A stretch of 64,000 bases of DNA from Hydractinia symbiolongicarpus (GCF_029227915.1 NC_079876.1:31966828-32030827), one strand, 5' to 3'; shown: positions 7,667 through 17,476, counted from the first letter of the stretch. The notes: generated by a model not told the origin, from the letters alone. Numbers and translations: made by a program.

Positions 7667-7803
7667 TCGTGTTTTACCTACACCAGAAAATACCCTCCGT
7701 AAAAAAGAAAGGAAGGAAAATAAATAAAAAAACATAGCTGAGGAAAAGTGCTACGGCTGCTTGCATTCACCACCTCAAACCGCCCTGCTGGGCAGTGATA
7801 AAA

Positions 7804-7820
7804 TGCCGAGACCCGGGATT

Positions 7821-7871
<51 letters not shown>

Positions 7872-7876
7872 TCGGC
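7804..7876 (-). tRNA. tRNA-Phe(GAA)
   Basis: U6; as reference. Confidence 0.93.
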
Positions 7877-7956
7877 CATGATCAATTCTATCACATGGCA
7901 AAGGTCTGTACGTTGTGATAGACACTTGACCAGATCAAAAAGAATGTTTGAAGATT

Positions 7957-8038
7957 CGCTGCGAGTAGGGTTCGAACCTACGCGGGAAGATCCCATTAGA
8001 TTTCAAGTCTAACGCCTTAACCACTCGGCCATCGCAGC
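7957..8038 (-). tRNA. tRNA-Ser(TGA)
   Basis: U6; as reference. Confidence 0.93.
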
Positions 8039-8112
8039 AGAAATTGCTGGGTAACCAGAATAATTCACCAGCTCACCACTCAGGTGCCGAAGAGGACAAA
8101 AAGCCAACTAGT

Positions 8113-8184
8113 AGGGGACACCCGGGTTTGAACCAGGGACCTCTCGATCTGCAGTCGAATGCTCTACCACTGAGCTATATCCCC
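8113..8184 (-). tRNA. tRNA-Cys(GCA)
   Basis: U7; as reference. Confidence 0.93.
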
Positions 8185-8261
8185 AGCCAAGGACGGAATC
8201 CACGCACAGGGTATATAACATCAACGCGTGAGAGAGCAACTTAACTTAAAAAAATGTACAC

Positions 8262-8333
8262 TTCCCGCACCGGGAATCGGACCCGGGCCGCCTGGGTGAA
8301 AACCAGAAATCCTAACCACTAGACCATGCGGGA
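8262..8333 (-). tRNA. tRNA-Glu(TTC)
   Basis: U7; T55C removes the conserved pseudouridine site and changes the B box. Confidence 0.75.
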
Positions 8334-8430
8334 CACATTCGCACCACTAAGTAATTTAGATGTCATGCTTTTTCTGACAATTTGAACTAGCTCTGTCTTT
8401 CTGTTCGTGTCAAAAACACCTTTTTGCGTC

Positions 8431-8512
8431 CGCTGCGAGTAGGATTCGAACCTACGCGGGAAAATCCCATTTGATTTCTAGTCAAACGCCTTAACCACTC
8501 GGCCATCGCAGC
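8431..8512 (-). tRNA. tRNA-Ser(AGA)
   Basis: U7; one change in the variable arm. Confidence 0.9.
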
Positions 8513-8570
8513 CTGTCAAACCGCTGGCCATTGCCACAAGGACGACCAGAAAGCACAACATTACTGCTAA

Positions 8571-8643
8571 AGGCACTGCCCGGATTTGAACCGGGGATCT
8601 CCTGTTTACTAGACAGGCGCTTTAACCGCTAAGCCACAGCGCC
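8571..8643 (-). tRNA. tRNA-Thr(AGT)
   Basis: U7; as reference. Confidence 0.93.
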
Positions 8644-8759
8644 TGCCTGTTGGGAGATTTTGAAAATCTCAATATCACACGTCTGAAATGCCGTTCAGGC
8701 TACTAACACACCGGGACGTGATACACTGTCACTCGGAAATTTTGGAAATGAGTAGTAAC

Positions 8760-8830
8760 GCATTGGTGGTTCAGTGGTAGAATTCTCGCCTGCCACGCGG
8801 GAGACCGGGGTTCGATTCCCCGCCAATGCA
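8760..8830 (+). tRNA. tRNA-Gly(GCC)
   Basis: U7; as reference. Confidence 0.93.
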
Positions 8831-8967
8831 TCGTGTTTTACCTACACCAGAAAATACCCTCCGTAAAAAAGAAAGGAAGGAAAATAAATAAAAAAACATA
8901 GCTGAGGAAAAGTGCTACGGCTGCTTGCATTCACCACCTCAAACCGCCCTGCTGGGCAGTGATAAAA

Positions 8968-8985
8968 TGCCGAGACCCGGGATTA

Positions 8986-9034
<49 letters not shown>

Positions 9035-9040
9035 ATCGGC
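8968..9040 (-). tRNA. tRNA-Phe(GAA), degraded
   Basis: U7; C56T removes an invariant T-loop base and G6T breaks acceptor pair 6:67. Probably non-functional. Confidence 0.6.
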
Positions 9041-9120
9041 CATGATCAATTCTATCACATGGCAAAGGTCTGTACGTTGTGATAGACACTTGACCAGATC
9101 AAAAAGAATGTTTGAAGATT

Positions 9121-9202
9121 CGCTGCGAGTAGGGTTCGAACCTACGCAGGAAGATCCCATTAGATTTCAAGTCTAACGCCTTAACCACTCGGCCATCGCA
9201 GC
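9121..9202 (-). tRNA. tRNA-Ser(TGA)
   Basis: U7; one change in the variable arm. Confidence 0.9.
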
Positions 9203-9276
9203 AGAAATTGCTGGGTAACCAGAATAATTCACAAGCTCACCACTCAGGTGCCGAAGAGGACAAAAAGCCAACTAGT

Positions 9277-9348
9277 AGGGGACACCCGGGTTTGAACAAG
9301 GGACCTCTCGATCTGCAGTCGAATGCTCTACCACTGAGCTATATCCCC
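9277..9348 (-). tRNA. tRNA-Cys(GCA)
   Basis: U8; G52T breaks T-stem pair 52:62. Confidence 0.8.
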
Positions 9349-9424
9349 AGCCAAGGACGGAATCCACGCACAGGGTATATAACATCAACGCGTGAGAGAG
9401 CAACTTAACTTAAAAAATGTACAC

Positions 9425-9496
9425 TTCCCGCACCGGGAATCGAACCCGGGCCGCCTGGGTGAAAACCAGAAATCCTAACCACTAGACCATGCGGGA
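9425..9496 (-). tRNA. tRNA-Glu(TTC)
   Basis: U8; as reference. Confidence 0.93.
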
Positions 9497-9593
9497 CACA
9501 TTCGCACCACTAAGTAATTTAGATGTCATGCTTTTTCTGACAATTTGAACTAGCTCTGTCTTTCTGTTCGTGTCAAAAACACCTTTTTGCGTC

Positions 9594-9675
9594 CGCTGCG
9601 AGTAAGATTCGAACCTACGCGGGAAGATCCCATTTGATTTCTAGTCAAACGCCTTAACCACTCGGCCATCGCAGC
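9594..9675 (-). tRNA. tRNA-Ser(AGA)
   Basis: U8; C62T leaves a G:T wobble in the T stem. Confidence 0.87.
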
Positions 9676-9733
9676 CTGACAAACCGCTGGCCATTGCCAC
9701 AAGGCCGACCAGAAAGCACAACATTACTGCTAA

Positions 9734-9806
9734 AGGCACTGCCCGGATTTGAACCGGGGATCTCCTGTTTACTAGACAGGCGCTTTAACCGCTAAGCCAC
9801 AGCGCC
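9734..9806 (-). tRNA. tRNA-Thr(AGT)
   Basis: U8; as reference. Confidence 0.93.
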
Positions 9807-9922
9807 TGCCTGTTGGGAGATTTTGAAAATCTCAATATCACACGTCTGAAATGCCGTTAAGGCTACTAACACACCGGGACGTGATACACTGTCACTCGGA
9901 AATTTTGGAAATGAGTAGTAAC

Positions 9923-9993
9923 GCATTGGTGGTTCAGTGGTAGAATTCTCGCCTGCCACGCGGGAGACCGGGGTTCGATTCCCCGCCAATGCA
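9923..9993 (+). tRNA. tRNA-Gly(GCC)
   Basis: U8; as reference. Confidence 0.93.
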
Positions 9994-10130
9994 TCGTGTT
10001 TTACCTACACCAGAAAATACCCTCCGTAAAAAAGAAAGGAAGGAAAATAAATAAAAAAACATAGCTGAGGAAAAGTGCTACGGCTGCTTGCATTCACCAC
10101 CTCAAACCGCCCTGCTGGGCAGTGATAAAA

Positions 10131-10147
10131 TGCCGAGACCCGGGATT

Positions 10148-10198
<51 letters not shown>

Positions 10199-10203
10199 TC
10201 GGC
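10131..10203 (-). tRNA. tRNA-Phe(GAA)
   Basis: U8; as reference. Confidence 0.93.
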
Positions 10204-10283
10204 CATGATCAATTCTATCACATGGCAAAGGTCTGTACGTTGTGATAGACACTTGACCAGATCAAAAAGAATGTTTGAAGATT

Positions 10284-10365
10284 CGCTGCAAGTAGGGTTC
10301 GAACCTACGCGGGAAGATCCCATTAGATTTCAAGTCTAACGCCTTAACCACTCGGCCATCGCAGC
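10284..10365 (-). tRNA. tRNA-Ser(TGA)
   Basis: U8; C67T leaves a G:T wobble in the acceptor stem. Confidence 0.87.
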
Positions 10366-10439
10366 AGAAATTGCTGGGTAACCAGAATAATTCACCAGCT
10401 CACCACTCAGGTGCCGAAGAGGACAAAATGCCAACTAGT

Positions 10440-10511
10440 AGGGGACACCCGGGTTTGAACCAGGGACCTCTCGATCTGCAGTCGAATGCTCTACCACTGA
10501 GCTATATCCCC
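10440..10511 (-). tRNA. tRNA-Cys(GCA)
   Basis: U9; body as reference, terminator shortened to T4. Confidence 0.92.
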
Positions 10512-10586
10512 AGCCAAGGACGGAATCCACGCACAGGGTATATAACATCAACGCGTGAGAGAGCAACTTAACTTAAAAATGTACAC

Positions 10587-10658
10587 TTCCCGCACCGGGA
10601 ATCGAACCCGGGCCGCCTGGGTGAAAACCAGAAATCCTAACCACTAGACCATGCGGGA
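10587..10658 (-). tRNA. tRNA-Glu(TTC)
   Basis: U9; as reference, with a T5 terminator. Confidence 0.93.
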
Positions 10659-10755
10659 CACATTCGCACCACTAAGTAATTTAGATGTCATGCTTTTTCT
10701 GACAATTTGAACTAGCTCTGTCTTTCTGTTCGTGTCAAAAACACCTTTTTGCGTC

Positions 10756-10837
10756 CGCTGCGAGTAGGATTCGAACCTACGCGGGAAGATCCCATTTGAT
10801 TTCTAGTCAAACGCCTTAACCACTCGGCCATCGCAGC
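10756..10837 (-). tRNA. tRNA-Ser(AGA)
   Basis: U9; as reference. Confidence 0.93.
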
Positions 10838-10895
10838 CTGACAAACCGCTGGCCATTGCCACAAGGCCGACCAGAAAGCACAACATTACTGCTAA

Positions 10896-10968
10896 AGGCA
10901 CTGCCCGGATTTGAACCGGGGATCTCCTGTTTACTAGACAGGCGCTTTAACCGCTAAGCCACAGCGCC
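10896..10968 (-). tRNA. tRNA-Thr(AGT)
   Basis: U9; as reference. Confidence 0.93.
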
Positions 10969-11084
10969 TGCCTGTTGGGAGATTTTGAAAATCTCAATAT
11001 CACACGTCTGAAATGCCGTTAAGGCTACTAACACACCGGGACGTGATACACTGTCACTCGGAAATTTTGGAAAGGAGTAGTAAC

Positions 11085-11156
11085 GCATTGGTGGTTCAGT
11101 GGTAGAATTCTCGCCTGCCACGCGGGAGACCGGGGTTCGATTCCCCCGCCAATGCA
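11085..11156 (+). tRNA. tRNA-Gly(GCC), extra C
   Basis: U9; 72 nt. The 3' strand of the T stem has five C instead of four, so one base must bulge between T stem and acceptor stem. This is the first of 22 such copies. Confidence 0.75.
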
Positions 11157-11293
11157 TCGTGTTTTACCTACACCAGAAAATACCCTCCGTAAAAAAGAAA
11201 GGAAGGAAAATAAATAAAAAAACATAGCTGAGGAAAAGTGCTACGGCTGCTTGCATTCACCACCTCAAACCGCCCTGCTGGGCAGTGATAAAA

Positions 11294-11310
11294 TGCCGAG
11301 ACCCGGGATT

Positions 11311-11361
<51 letters not shown>

Positions 11362-11366
11362 TCGGC
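11294..11366 (-). tRNA. tRNA-Phe(GAA)
   Basis: U9; as reference. Confidence 0.93.
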
Positions 11367-11446
11367 CATGATCAATTCTATCACATGGCAAAGGTCTGTA
11401 CGTTGTGATAGACACTTGACCAGATCAAAAAGAATGTTTGAAGATT

Positions 11447-11528
11447 CGCTGCGAGTAGGGTTCGAACCTACGCGGGAAGATCCCATTTGATTTCTAGTCA
11501 AACGCCTTAACCACTCGGCCATCGCAGC
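11447..11528 (-). tRNA. Hybrid tRNA-Ser(AGA)
   Basis: U9. The 3' flank and T loop (TTCGAAC) are those of Ser(TGA). The anticodon arm (CTAGAAA) and 5' flank are those of Ser(AGA). The switch therefore lies between T arm and anticodon arm. All stems pair, so the hybrid looks functional as Ser(AGA). Confidence 0.9.
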
Positions 11529-11586
11529 CTGACAAACCGCTGGCCATTGCCACAAGGCCGACCAGAAAGCACAACATTACTGCTAA

Positions 11587-11659
11587 AGGCACTGCCCGGA
11601 TTTGAACCGGGGATCTCCTGTTTACTAGACAGGCGCTTTAACCGCTAAGCCACAGCGCC
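11587..11659 (-). tRNA. tRNA-Thr(AGT)
   Basis: U9b; as reference. Confidence 0.93.
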
Positions 11660-11775
11660 TGCCTGTTGGGAGATTTTGAAAATCTCAATATCACACGTCT
11701 GAAATGCCGTTAAGGCTACTAACACACCGGGACGTGATACACTGTCACTCGGAAATTTTGGAAAGGAGTAGTAAC

Positions 11776-11846
11776 GCATTGGTGGTTCAGTGGTAGAATT
11801 CTCGCCTGCCACGCGGGAGACCGGGGTTCGATTCCCCGCCAATGCA
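11776..11846 (+). tRNA. tRNA-Gly(GCC)
   Basis: U9b; as reference, without the extra C of the U9 copy. Confidence 0.93.
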
Positions 11847-11983
11847 TCGTGTTTTACCTACACCAGAAAATACCCTCCGTAAAAAAGAAAGGAAGGAAAA
11901 TAAATAAAAAAACATAGCTGAGGAAAAGTGCTACGGCTGCTTGCATTCACCACCTCAAACCGCCCTGCTGGGCAGTGATAAAA

Positions 11984-12000
11984 TGCCGAGACCCGGGATT

Positions 12001-12051
<51 letters not shown>

Positions 12052-12056
12052 TCGGC
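11984..12056 (-). tRNA. tRNA-Phe(GAA)
   Basis: U9b; as reference. Confidence 0.93.
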
Positions 12057-12136
12057 CATGATCAATTCTATCACATGGCAAAGGTCTGTACGTTGTGATA
12101 GACACTTGACCAGATCAAAAAGAATGTTTGAAGATT

Positions 12137-12218
12137 CGCTGCGAGTAGGGTTCGAACCTACGCGGGAAGATCCCATTAGATTTCAAGTCTAACGCCTTAA
12201 CCACTCGGCCATCGCAGC
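12137..12218 (-). tRNA. tRNA-Ser(TGA)
   Basis: U9b; as reference. Confidence 0.93.
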
Positions 12219-12292
12219 AGAAATTGCTGGGTAACCAGAATAATTCACCAGCTCACCACTCAGGTGCCGAAGAGGACAAAAAGCCAACTAGT

Positions 12293-12364
12293 AGGGGACA
12301 CCCGGGTTTGAACCAGGGACCTCTCGATCTGCAGTCGAATGCTCTACCACTGAGCTATATCCCC
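12293..12364 (-). tRNA. tRNA-Cys(GCA)
   Basis: U10; as reference. Confidence 0.93.
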
Positions 12365-12440
12365 AGCCAAGGACGGAATCCACGCACAGGGTATATAACA
12401 TCAACGCGTGAGAGAGCAACTTAACTTAAAAAATGTACAC

Positions 12441-12512
12441 TTCCCGCACCGGGAATCGAACCCGGGCCGCCTGGGTGAAAACCAGAAATCCTAACCACTA
12501 GACCATGCGGGA
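12441..12512 (-). tRNA. tRNA-Glu(TTC)
   Basis: U10; as reference. Confidence 0.93.
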
Positions 12513-12609
12513 CACATTCGCACCACTAAGTAATTTAGATGTCATGCTTTTTCTGACAATTTGAACTAGCTCTGTCTTTCTGTTCGTGTCAAAAACACCT
12601 TTTTGCGTC

Positions 12610-12691
12610 CGCTGCGAGTAGGATTCGAACCTACGCGGGAAGATCCCATTTGATTTCTAGTCAAACGCCTTAACCACTCGGCCATCGCAGC
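12610..12691 (-). tRNA. tRNA-Ser(AGA)
   Basis: U10; as reference. Confidence 0.93.
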
Positions 12692-12749
12692 CTGACAAAC
12701 CGCTGGCCATTGCCACAAGGCCGACCAGAAAGCACAACATTACTGCTAA

Positions 12750-12822
12750 AGGCACTGCCCGGATTTGAACCGGGGATCTCCTGTTTACTAGACAGGCGCT
12801 TTAACCGCTAAGCCACAGCGCC
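12750..12822 (-). tRNA. tRNA-Thr(AGT)
   Basis: U10; as reference. Confidence 0.93.
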
Positions 12823-12938
12823 TGCCTGTTGGGAGATTTTGAAAATCTCAATATCACACGTCTGAAATGCCGTTAAGGCTACTAACACACCGGGACGTGA
12901 TACACTGTCACTCGGAAATTTTGGAAATGAGTAGTAAC

Positions 12939-13009
12939 GCATTGGTGGTTCAGTGGTAGAATTCTCGCCTGCCACGCGGGAGACCGGGGTTCGATTCCCC
13001 GCCAATGCA
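12939..13009 (+). tRNA. tRNA-Gly(GCC)
   Basis: U10; as reference. Confidence 0.93.
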
Positions 13010-13146
13010 TCGTGTTTTACCTACACCAGAAAATACCCTCCGTAAAAAAGAAAGGAAGGAAAATAAATAAAAAAACATAGCTGAGGAAAAGTGCTACGGC
13101 TGCTTGCATTCACCACCTCAAACCGCCCTGCTGGGCAGTGATAAAA

Positions 13147-13163
13147 TGCCGAGACCCGGGATT

Positions 13164-13214
<51 letters not shown>

Positions 13215-13219
13215 TCGGC
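13147..13219 (-). tRNA. tRNA-Phe(GAA)
   Basis: U10; as reference. Confidence 0.93.
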
Positions 13220-13299
13220 CATGATCAATTCTATCACATGGCAAAGGTCTGTACGTTGTGATAGACACTTGACCAGATCAAAAAGAATGTTTGAAGATT

Positions 13300-13381
13300 C
13301 GCTGCGAGTAGGGTTCGAACCTACGCGGGAAGATCCCATTAGATTTCAAGTCTAACGCCTTAACCACTCGGTCATCGCAGC
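13300..13381 (-). tRNA. tRNA-Ser(TGA)
   Basis: U10; G10A weakens the D stem and A box. Confidence 0.8.
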
Positions 13382-13455
13382 AGAAATTGCTGGGTAACCA
13401 GAATAATTCACCAGCTCACCACTCAGGTGCCGAAGAGGACAAAATGCCAACTAGT

Positions 13456-13527
13456 AGGGGACACCCGGGTTTGAACCAGGGACCTCTCGATCTGCAGTCG
13501 AATGCTCTACCACTGAGCTATATCCCC
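13456..13527 (-). tRNA. tRNA-Cys(GCA)
   Basis: U11; body as reference, T4 terminator as in U9. Confidence 0.92.
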
Positions 13528-13602
13528 AGCCAAGGACGGAATCCACGCACAGGGTATATAACATCAACGCGTGAGAGAGCAACTTAACTTAAAAATGTAC
13601 AC

Positions 13603-13674
13603 TTCCCGCACCGGGAATCGAACCCGGGCCGCCTGGGTGAAAACCAGAAATCCTAACCACTAGACCATGCGGGA
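13603..13674 (-). tRNA. tRNA-Glu(TTC)
   Basis: U11; as reference, T5 terminator. Confidence 0.93.
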
Positions 13675-13771
13675 CACATTCGCACCACTAAGTAATTTAG
13701 ATGTCATGCTTTTTCTGACAATTTGAACTAGCTCTGTCTTTCTGTTCGTGTCAAAAACACCTTTTTGCGTC

Positions 13772-13853
13772 CGCTGCGAGTAGGATTCGAACCTACGCGG
13801 GAAGATCCCATTTTATTTCTAGTCAAACGCCTTAACCACTCGGCCATCGCAGC
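13772..13853 (-). tRNA. tRNA-Ser(AGA)
   Basis: U11; C40A breaks anticodon-stem pair 30:40. Also in U12. Confidence 0.78.
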
Positions 13854-13911
13854 CTGACAAACCGCTGGCCATTGCCACAAGGCCGACCAGAAAGCACAAC
13901 ATTACTGCTAA

Positions 13912-13984
13912 AGGCACTGCCCGGATTTGAACCGGGGATCTCCTGTTTACTAGACAGGCGCTTTAACCGCTAAGCCACAGCGCC
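13912..13984 (-). tRNA. tRNA-Thr(AGT)
   Basis: U11; as reference. Confidence 0.93.
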
Positions 13985-14100
13985 TGCCTGTTGGGAGATT
14001 TTGAAAATCTCAATATCACACGTCTGAAATGCCGTTAAGGCTACTAACACACCGGGACGTGATACACTGTCACTCGGAAATTTTGGAAATGAGTAGTAAC

Positions 14101-14171
14101 GCATTGGTGGTTCAGTGGTAGAATTCTCGCCTGCCACGCGGGAGACCGGGGTTCGATTCCCCGCCAATGCA
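14101..14171 (+). tRNA. tRNA-Gly(GCC)
   Basis: U11; as reference. Confidence 0.93.
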
Positions 14172-14308
14172 TCGTGTTTTACCTACACCAGAAAATACCC
14201 TCCGTAAAAAAGAAAGGAAGGAAAATAAATAAAAAAACATAGCTGAGGAAAAGTGCTACGGCTGCTTGCATTCACCACCTCAAACCGCCCTGCTGGGCAG
14301 TGATAAAA

Positions 14309-14325
14309 TGCCGAGACCCGGGATT

Positions 14326-14376
<51 letters not shown>

Positions 14377-14381
14377 TCGGC
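14309..14381 (-). tRNA. tRNA-Phe(GAA)
   Basis: U11; as reference. Confidence 0.93.
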
Positions 14382-14461
14382 CATGATCAATTCTATCACA
14401 TGGCAAAGGTCTGTACGTTGTGATAGACACTTGACCAGATCAAAAAGAATGTTTGAAGATT

Positions 14462-14543
14462 CGCTGCGAGTAGGGTTCGAACCTACGCGGGAAGATCCCA
14501 TTAGATTTCAAGTCTAACGCCTTAACCACTCGGCCATCGCAGC
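14462..14543 (-). tRNA. tRNA-Ser(TGA)
   Basis: U11; as reference. Confidence 0.93.
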
Positions 14544-14617
14544 AGAAATTGCTGGGTAACCAGAATAATTCACCAGCTCACCACTCAGGTGCCGAAGAGG
14601 ACAAAATGCCAACTAGT

Positions 14618-14689
14618 AGGGGACACCCGGGTTTGAACCAGGGACCTCTCGATCTGCAGTCGAATGCTCTACCACTGAGCTATATCCCC
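14618..14689 (-). tRNA. tRNA-Cys(GCA)
   Basis: U12; body as reference, T4 terminator as in U9. Confidence 0.92.
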
Positions 14690-14764
14690 AGCCAAGGACG
14701 GAATCCACGCACAGGGTATATAACATCAACGCGTGAGAGAGCAACTTAACTTAAAAATGTACAC

Positions 14765-14836
14765 TTCCCGCACCGGGAATCGAACCCGGGCCGCCTGGGT
14801 GAAAACCAGAAATCCTAACCACTAGACCATGCGGGA
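14765..14836 (-). tRNA. tRNA-Glu(TTC)
   Basis: U12; as reference, T5 terminator. Confidence 0.93.
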
Positions 14837-14933
14837 CACATTCGCACCACTAAGTAATTTAGATGTCATGCTTTTTCTGACAATTTGAACTAGCTCTGTC
14901 TTTCTGTTCGTGTCAAAAACACCTTTTTGCGTC

Positions 14934-15015
14934 CGCTGCGAGTAGGATTCGAACCTACGCGGAAAGATCCCATTTTATTTCTAGTCAAACGCCTTAACCA
15001 CTCGGCCATCGCAGC
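14934..15015 (-). tRNA. tRNA-Ser(AGA)
   Basis: U12; C40A as in U11, plus one variable-arm change. Confidence 0.75.
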
Positions 15016-15073
15016 CTGACAAACCGCTGGCCATTGCCACAAGGCCGACCAGAAAGCACAACATTACTGCTAA

Positions 15074-15146
15074 AGGCACTGCCCGGATTTGAACCGGGGA
15101 TCTCCTGTTTACTAGACAGGCGCTTTAACCGCTAAGCCACAGCGCC
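15074..15146 (-). tRNA. tRNA-Thr(AGT)
   Basis: U12; as reference. Confidence 0.93.
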
Positions 15147-15262
15147 TGCCTGTTGGGAGATTTTGAAAATCTCAATATCACACGTCTGAAATGCCGTTAA
15201 GGCTACTAACACACCGGGACGTGATACACTGTCACTCGGAAATTTTGGAAATGAGTAGTAAC

Positions 15263-15333
15263 GCATTGGTGGTTCAGTGGTAGAATTCTCGCCTGCCACG
15301 CGGGAGACCGGGGTTCGATTCCCCGCCAATGCA
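15263..15333 (+). tRNA. tRNA-Gly(GCC)
   Basis: U12; as reference. Confidence 0.93.
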
Positions 15334-15470
15334 TCGTGTTTTACCTACACCAGAAAATACCCTCCGTAAAAAAGAAAGGAAGGAAAATAAATAAAAAAAC
15401 ATAGCTGAGGAAAAGTGCTACGGCTGCTTGCATTCACCACCTCAAACCGCCCTGCTGGGCAGTGATAAAA

Positions 15471-15487
15471 TGCCGAGACCCGGGATT

Positions 15488-15538
<51 letters not shown>

Positions 15539-15543
15539 TCGGC
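15471..15543 (-). tRNA. tRNA-Phe(GAA)
   Basis: U12; as reference. Confidence 0.93.
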
Positions 15544-15623
15544 CATGATCAATTCTATCACATGGCAAAGGTCTGTACGTTGTGATAGACACTTGACCAG
15601 ATCAAAAAGAATGTTTGAAGATT

Positions 15624-15705
15624 CGCTGCGAGTAGGGTTCGAACCTACGCGGGAAGATCCCATTTGATTTCTAGTCAAACGCCTTAACCACTCGGCCATC
15701 GCAGC
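15624..15705 (-). tRNA. Hybrid tRNA-Ser(AGA)
   Basis: U12; same hybrid as at 11447: Ser(TGA) 3' flank and T loop, Ser(AGA) anticodon arm and 5' flank. Confidence 0.9.
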
Positions 15706-15763
15706 CTGACAAACCGCTGGCCATTGCCACAAGGCCGACCAGAAAGCACAACATTACTGCTAA

Positions 15764-15836
15764 AGGCACTGCCCGGATTTGAACCGGGGATCTCCTGTTT
15801 ACTAGACAGGCGCTTTAACCGCTAAGCCACAGCGCC
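15764..15836 (-). tRNA. tRNA-Thr(AGT)
   Basis: U12b; as reference. Confidence 0.93.
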
Positions 15837-15952
15837 TGCCTGTTGGGAGATTTTGAAAATCTCAATATCACACGTCTGAAATGCCGTTAAGGCTACTAAC
15901 ACACCGGGACGTGATACACTGTCACTCGGAAATTTTGGAAATGAGTAGTAAC

Positions 15953-16023
15953 GCATTGGTGGTTCAGTGGTAGAATTCTCGCCTGCCACGCGGGAGACCG
16001 GGGTTCGATTCCCCGCCAATGCA
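15953..16023 (+). tRNA. tRNA-Gly(GCC)
   Basis: U12b; as reference. Confidence 0.93.
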
Positions 16024-16160
16024 TCGTGTTTTACCTACACCAGAAAATACCCTCCGTAAAAAAGAAAGGAAGGAAAATAAATAAAAAAACATAGCTGAGG
16101 AAAAGTGCTACGGCTGCTTGCATTCACCACCTCAAACCGCCCTGCTGGGCAGTGATAAAA

Positions 16161-16177
16161 TGCCGAGACCCGGGATT

Positions 16178-16228
<51 letters not shown>

Positions 16229-16233
16229 TCGGC
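16161..16233 (-). tRNA. tRNA-Phe(GAA)
   Basis: U12b; as reference. Confidence 0.93.
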
Positions 16234-16313
16234 CATGATCAATGCTATCACATGGCAAAGGTCTGTACGTTGTGATAGACACTTGACCAGATCAAAAAGA
16301 ATGTTTGAAGATT

Positions 16314-16395
16314 CGCTGCGAGTAGGGTTCGAACCTACGCGGGAAGATCCCATTAGATTTCAAGTCTAACGCCTTAACCACTCGGCCATCGCAGC
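16314..16395 (-). tRNA. tRNA-Ser(TGA)
   Basis: U12b; as reference. Confidence 0.93.
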
Positions 16396-16469
16396 AGAAA
16401 TTGCTGGGTAACCAGAATAATTCACCAGCTCACCACTCAGGTGCCGAAGAGGACAAAAAGCCAACTAGT

Positions 16470-16541
16470 AGGGGACACCCGGGTTTGAACCAGGGACCTC
16501 TCGATCTGCAGTCGAATGCTCTACCACTGAGCTATATCCCC
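16470..16541 (-). tRNA. tRNA-Cys(GCA)
   Basis: U13; as reference. Confidence 0.93.
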
Positions 16542-16617
16542 AGCCAAGGACGGAATCCACGCACAGGGTATATAACATCAACGCGTGAGAGAGCAACTTA
16601 ACTTAAAAAATGTACAC

Positions 16618-16689
16618 TTCCCGCACCGGGAATCGAACCCGGGCCGCCTGGGTGAAAAGCAGAAATCCTAACCACTAGACCATGCTGGA
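16618..16689 (-). tRNA. tRNA-Glu(TTC), degraded
   Basis: U13; G31C breaks the anticodon-stem pair next to the loop and C4A breaks acceptor pair 4:69. Confidence 0.65.
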
Positions 16690-16786
16690 CACATTCGCAC
16701 CACTAAGTAATTTAGATGTCATGCTTTTTCTGACAATTTGAACTAGCTCTGTCTTTCTGTTCGTGTCAAAAACACCTTTTTGCGTC

Positions 16787-16868
16787 CGCTGCGAGTAGGA
16801 TTCGAACCTACGCGGGAAGATCCCATTTGATTTCTAGTCAAACGCCTTAACCACTCGGCCATCGCAGC
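16787..16868 (-). tRNA. tRNA-Ser(AGA)
   Basis: U13; as reference. Confidence 0.93.
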
Positions 16869-16926
16869 CTGACAAACCGCTGGCCATTGCCACAAGGCCG
16901 ACCAGAAAGCACAACATTACTGCTAA

Positions 16927-16999
16927 AGGCACTGCCCGGATTTGAACCGGGGATCTCCTGTTTACTAGACAGGCGCTTTAACCGCTAAGCCACAGCGCC
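16927..16999 (-). tRNA. tRNA-Thr(AGT)
   Basis: U13; as reference. Confidence 0.93.
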
Positions 17000-17115
17000 T
17001 GCCTGTTGGGAGATATTGAAAATCTCAATATCACACGTCTGAAATGCCGTTAAGGCTACTAACACACCGGGACGTGATACACTGTCACTCGGAAATTTTG
17101 GAAATGAGTAGTAAC

Positions 17116-17186
17116 GCATTGGTGGTTCAGTGGTAGAATTCTCGCCTGCCACGCGGGAGACCGGGGTTCGATTCCCCGCCAATGCA
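17116..17186 (+). tRNA. tRNA-Gly(GCC)
   Basis: U13; as reference. Confidence 0.93.
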
Positions 17187-17323
17187 TCGTGTTTTACCTA
17201 CACCAGAAAATACCCTCCGTAAAAAAGAAAGGAAGGAAAATAAACAAAAAAACATAGCTGAGGAAAAGTGCTACGGCTGCTTGCATTCACCACCTCAAAC
17301 CGCCCTGCTGGGCAGTGATAAAA

Positions 17324-17340
17324 TGCCGAGACCCGGGATT

Positions 17341-17391
<51 letters not shown>

Positions 17392-17396
17392 TCGGC
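17324..17396 (-). tRNA. tRNA-Phe(GAA)
   Basis: U13; as reference. Confidence 0.93.
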
Positions 17397-17476
17397 CATG
17401 ATCAATTCTATCACATGGCAAAGGTCTGTACGTTGTGATAGACACTTGACCAGATCAAAAAGAATGTTTGAAGATT

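Larger units (their letters stand above)
10756..12136. repeat. 690-bp tandem duplication (Ser-Thr-Gly-Phe block) in U9
   Basis: The spacing from Ser(AGA) to Ser(TGA) in a normal unit is exactly 690 bp, and that interval occurs twice here. The second copy begins with a hybrid Ser gene at 11447. This is the duplication product expected from unequal exchange between the two Ser genes. Both Gly genes are preceded by the same rare spacer base (AAAGGAG instead of AAATGAG), which points to copying of one block. Confidence 0.88.
14934..16313. repeat. 690-bp tandem duplication in U12
   Basis: Same structure and same hybrid Ser sequence as the duplication in U9, 4,177 bp further on. U9 and U12 also share the T4 Cys terminator and T5 Glu terminator. 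This suggests one exchange that was later copied, not two events. Confidence 0.88.
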
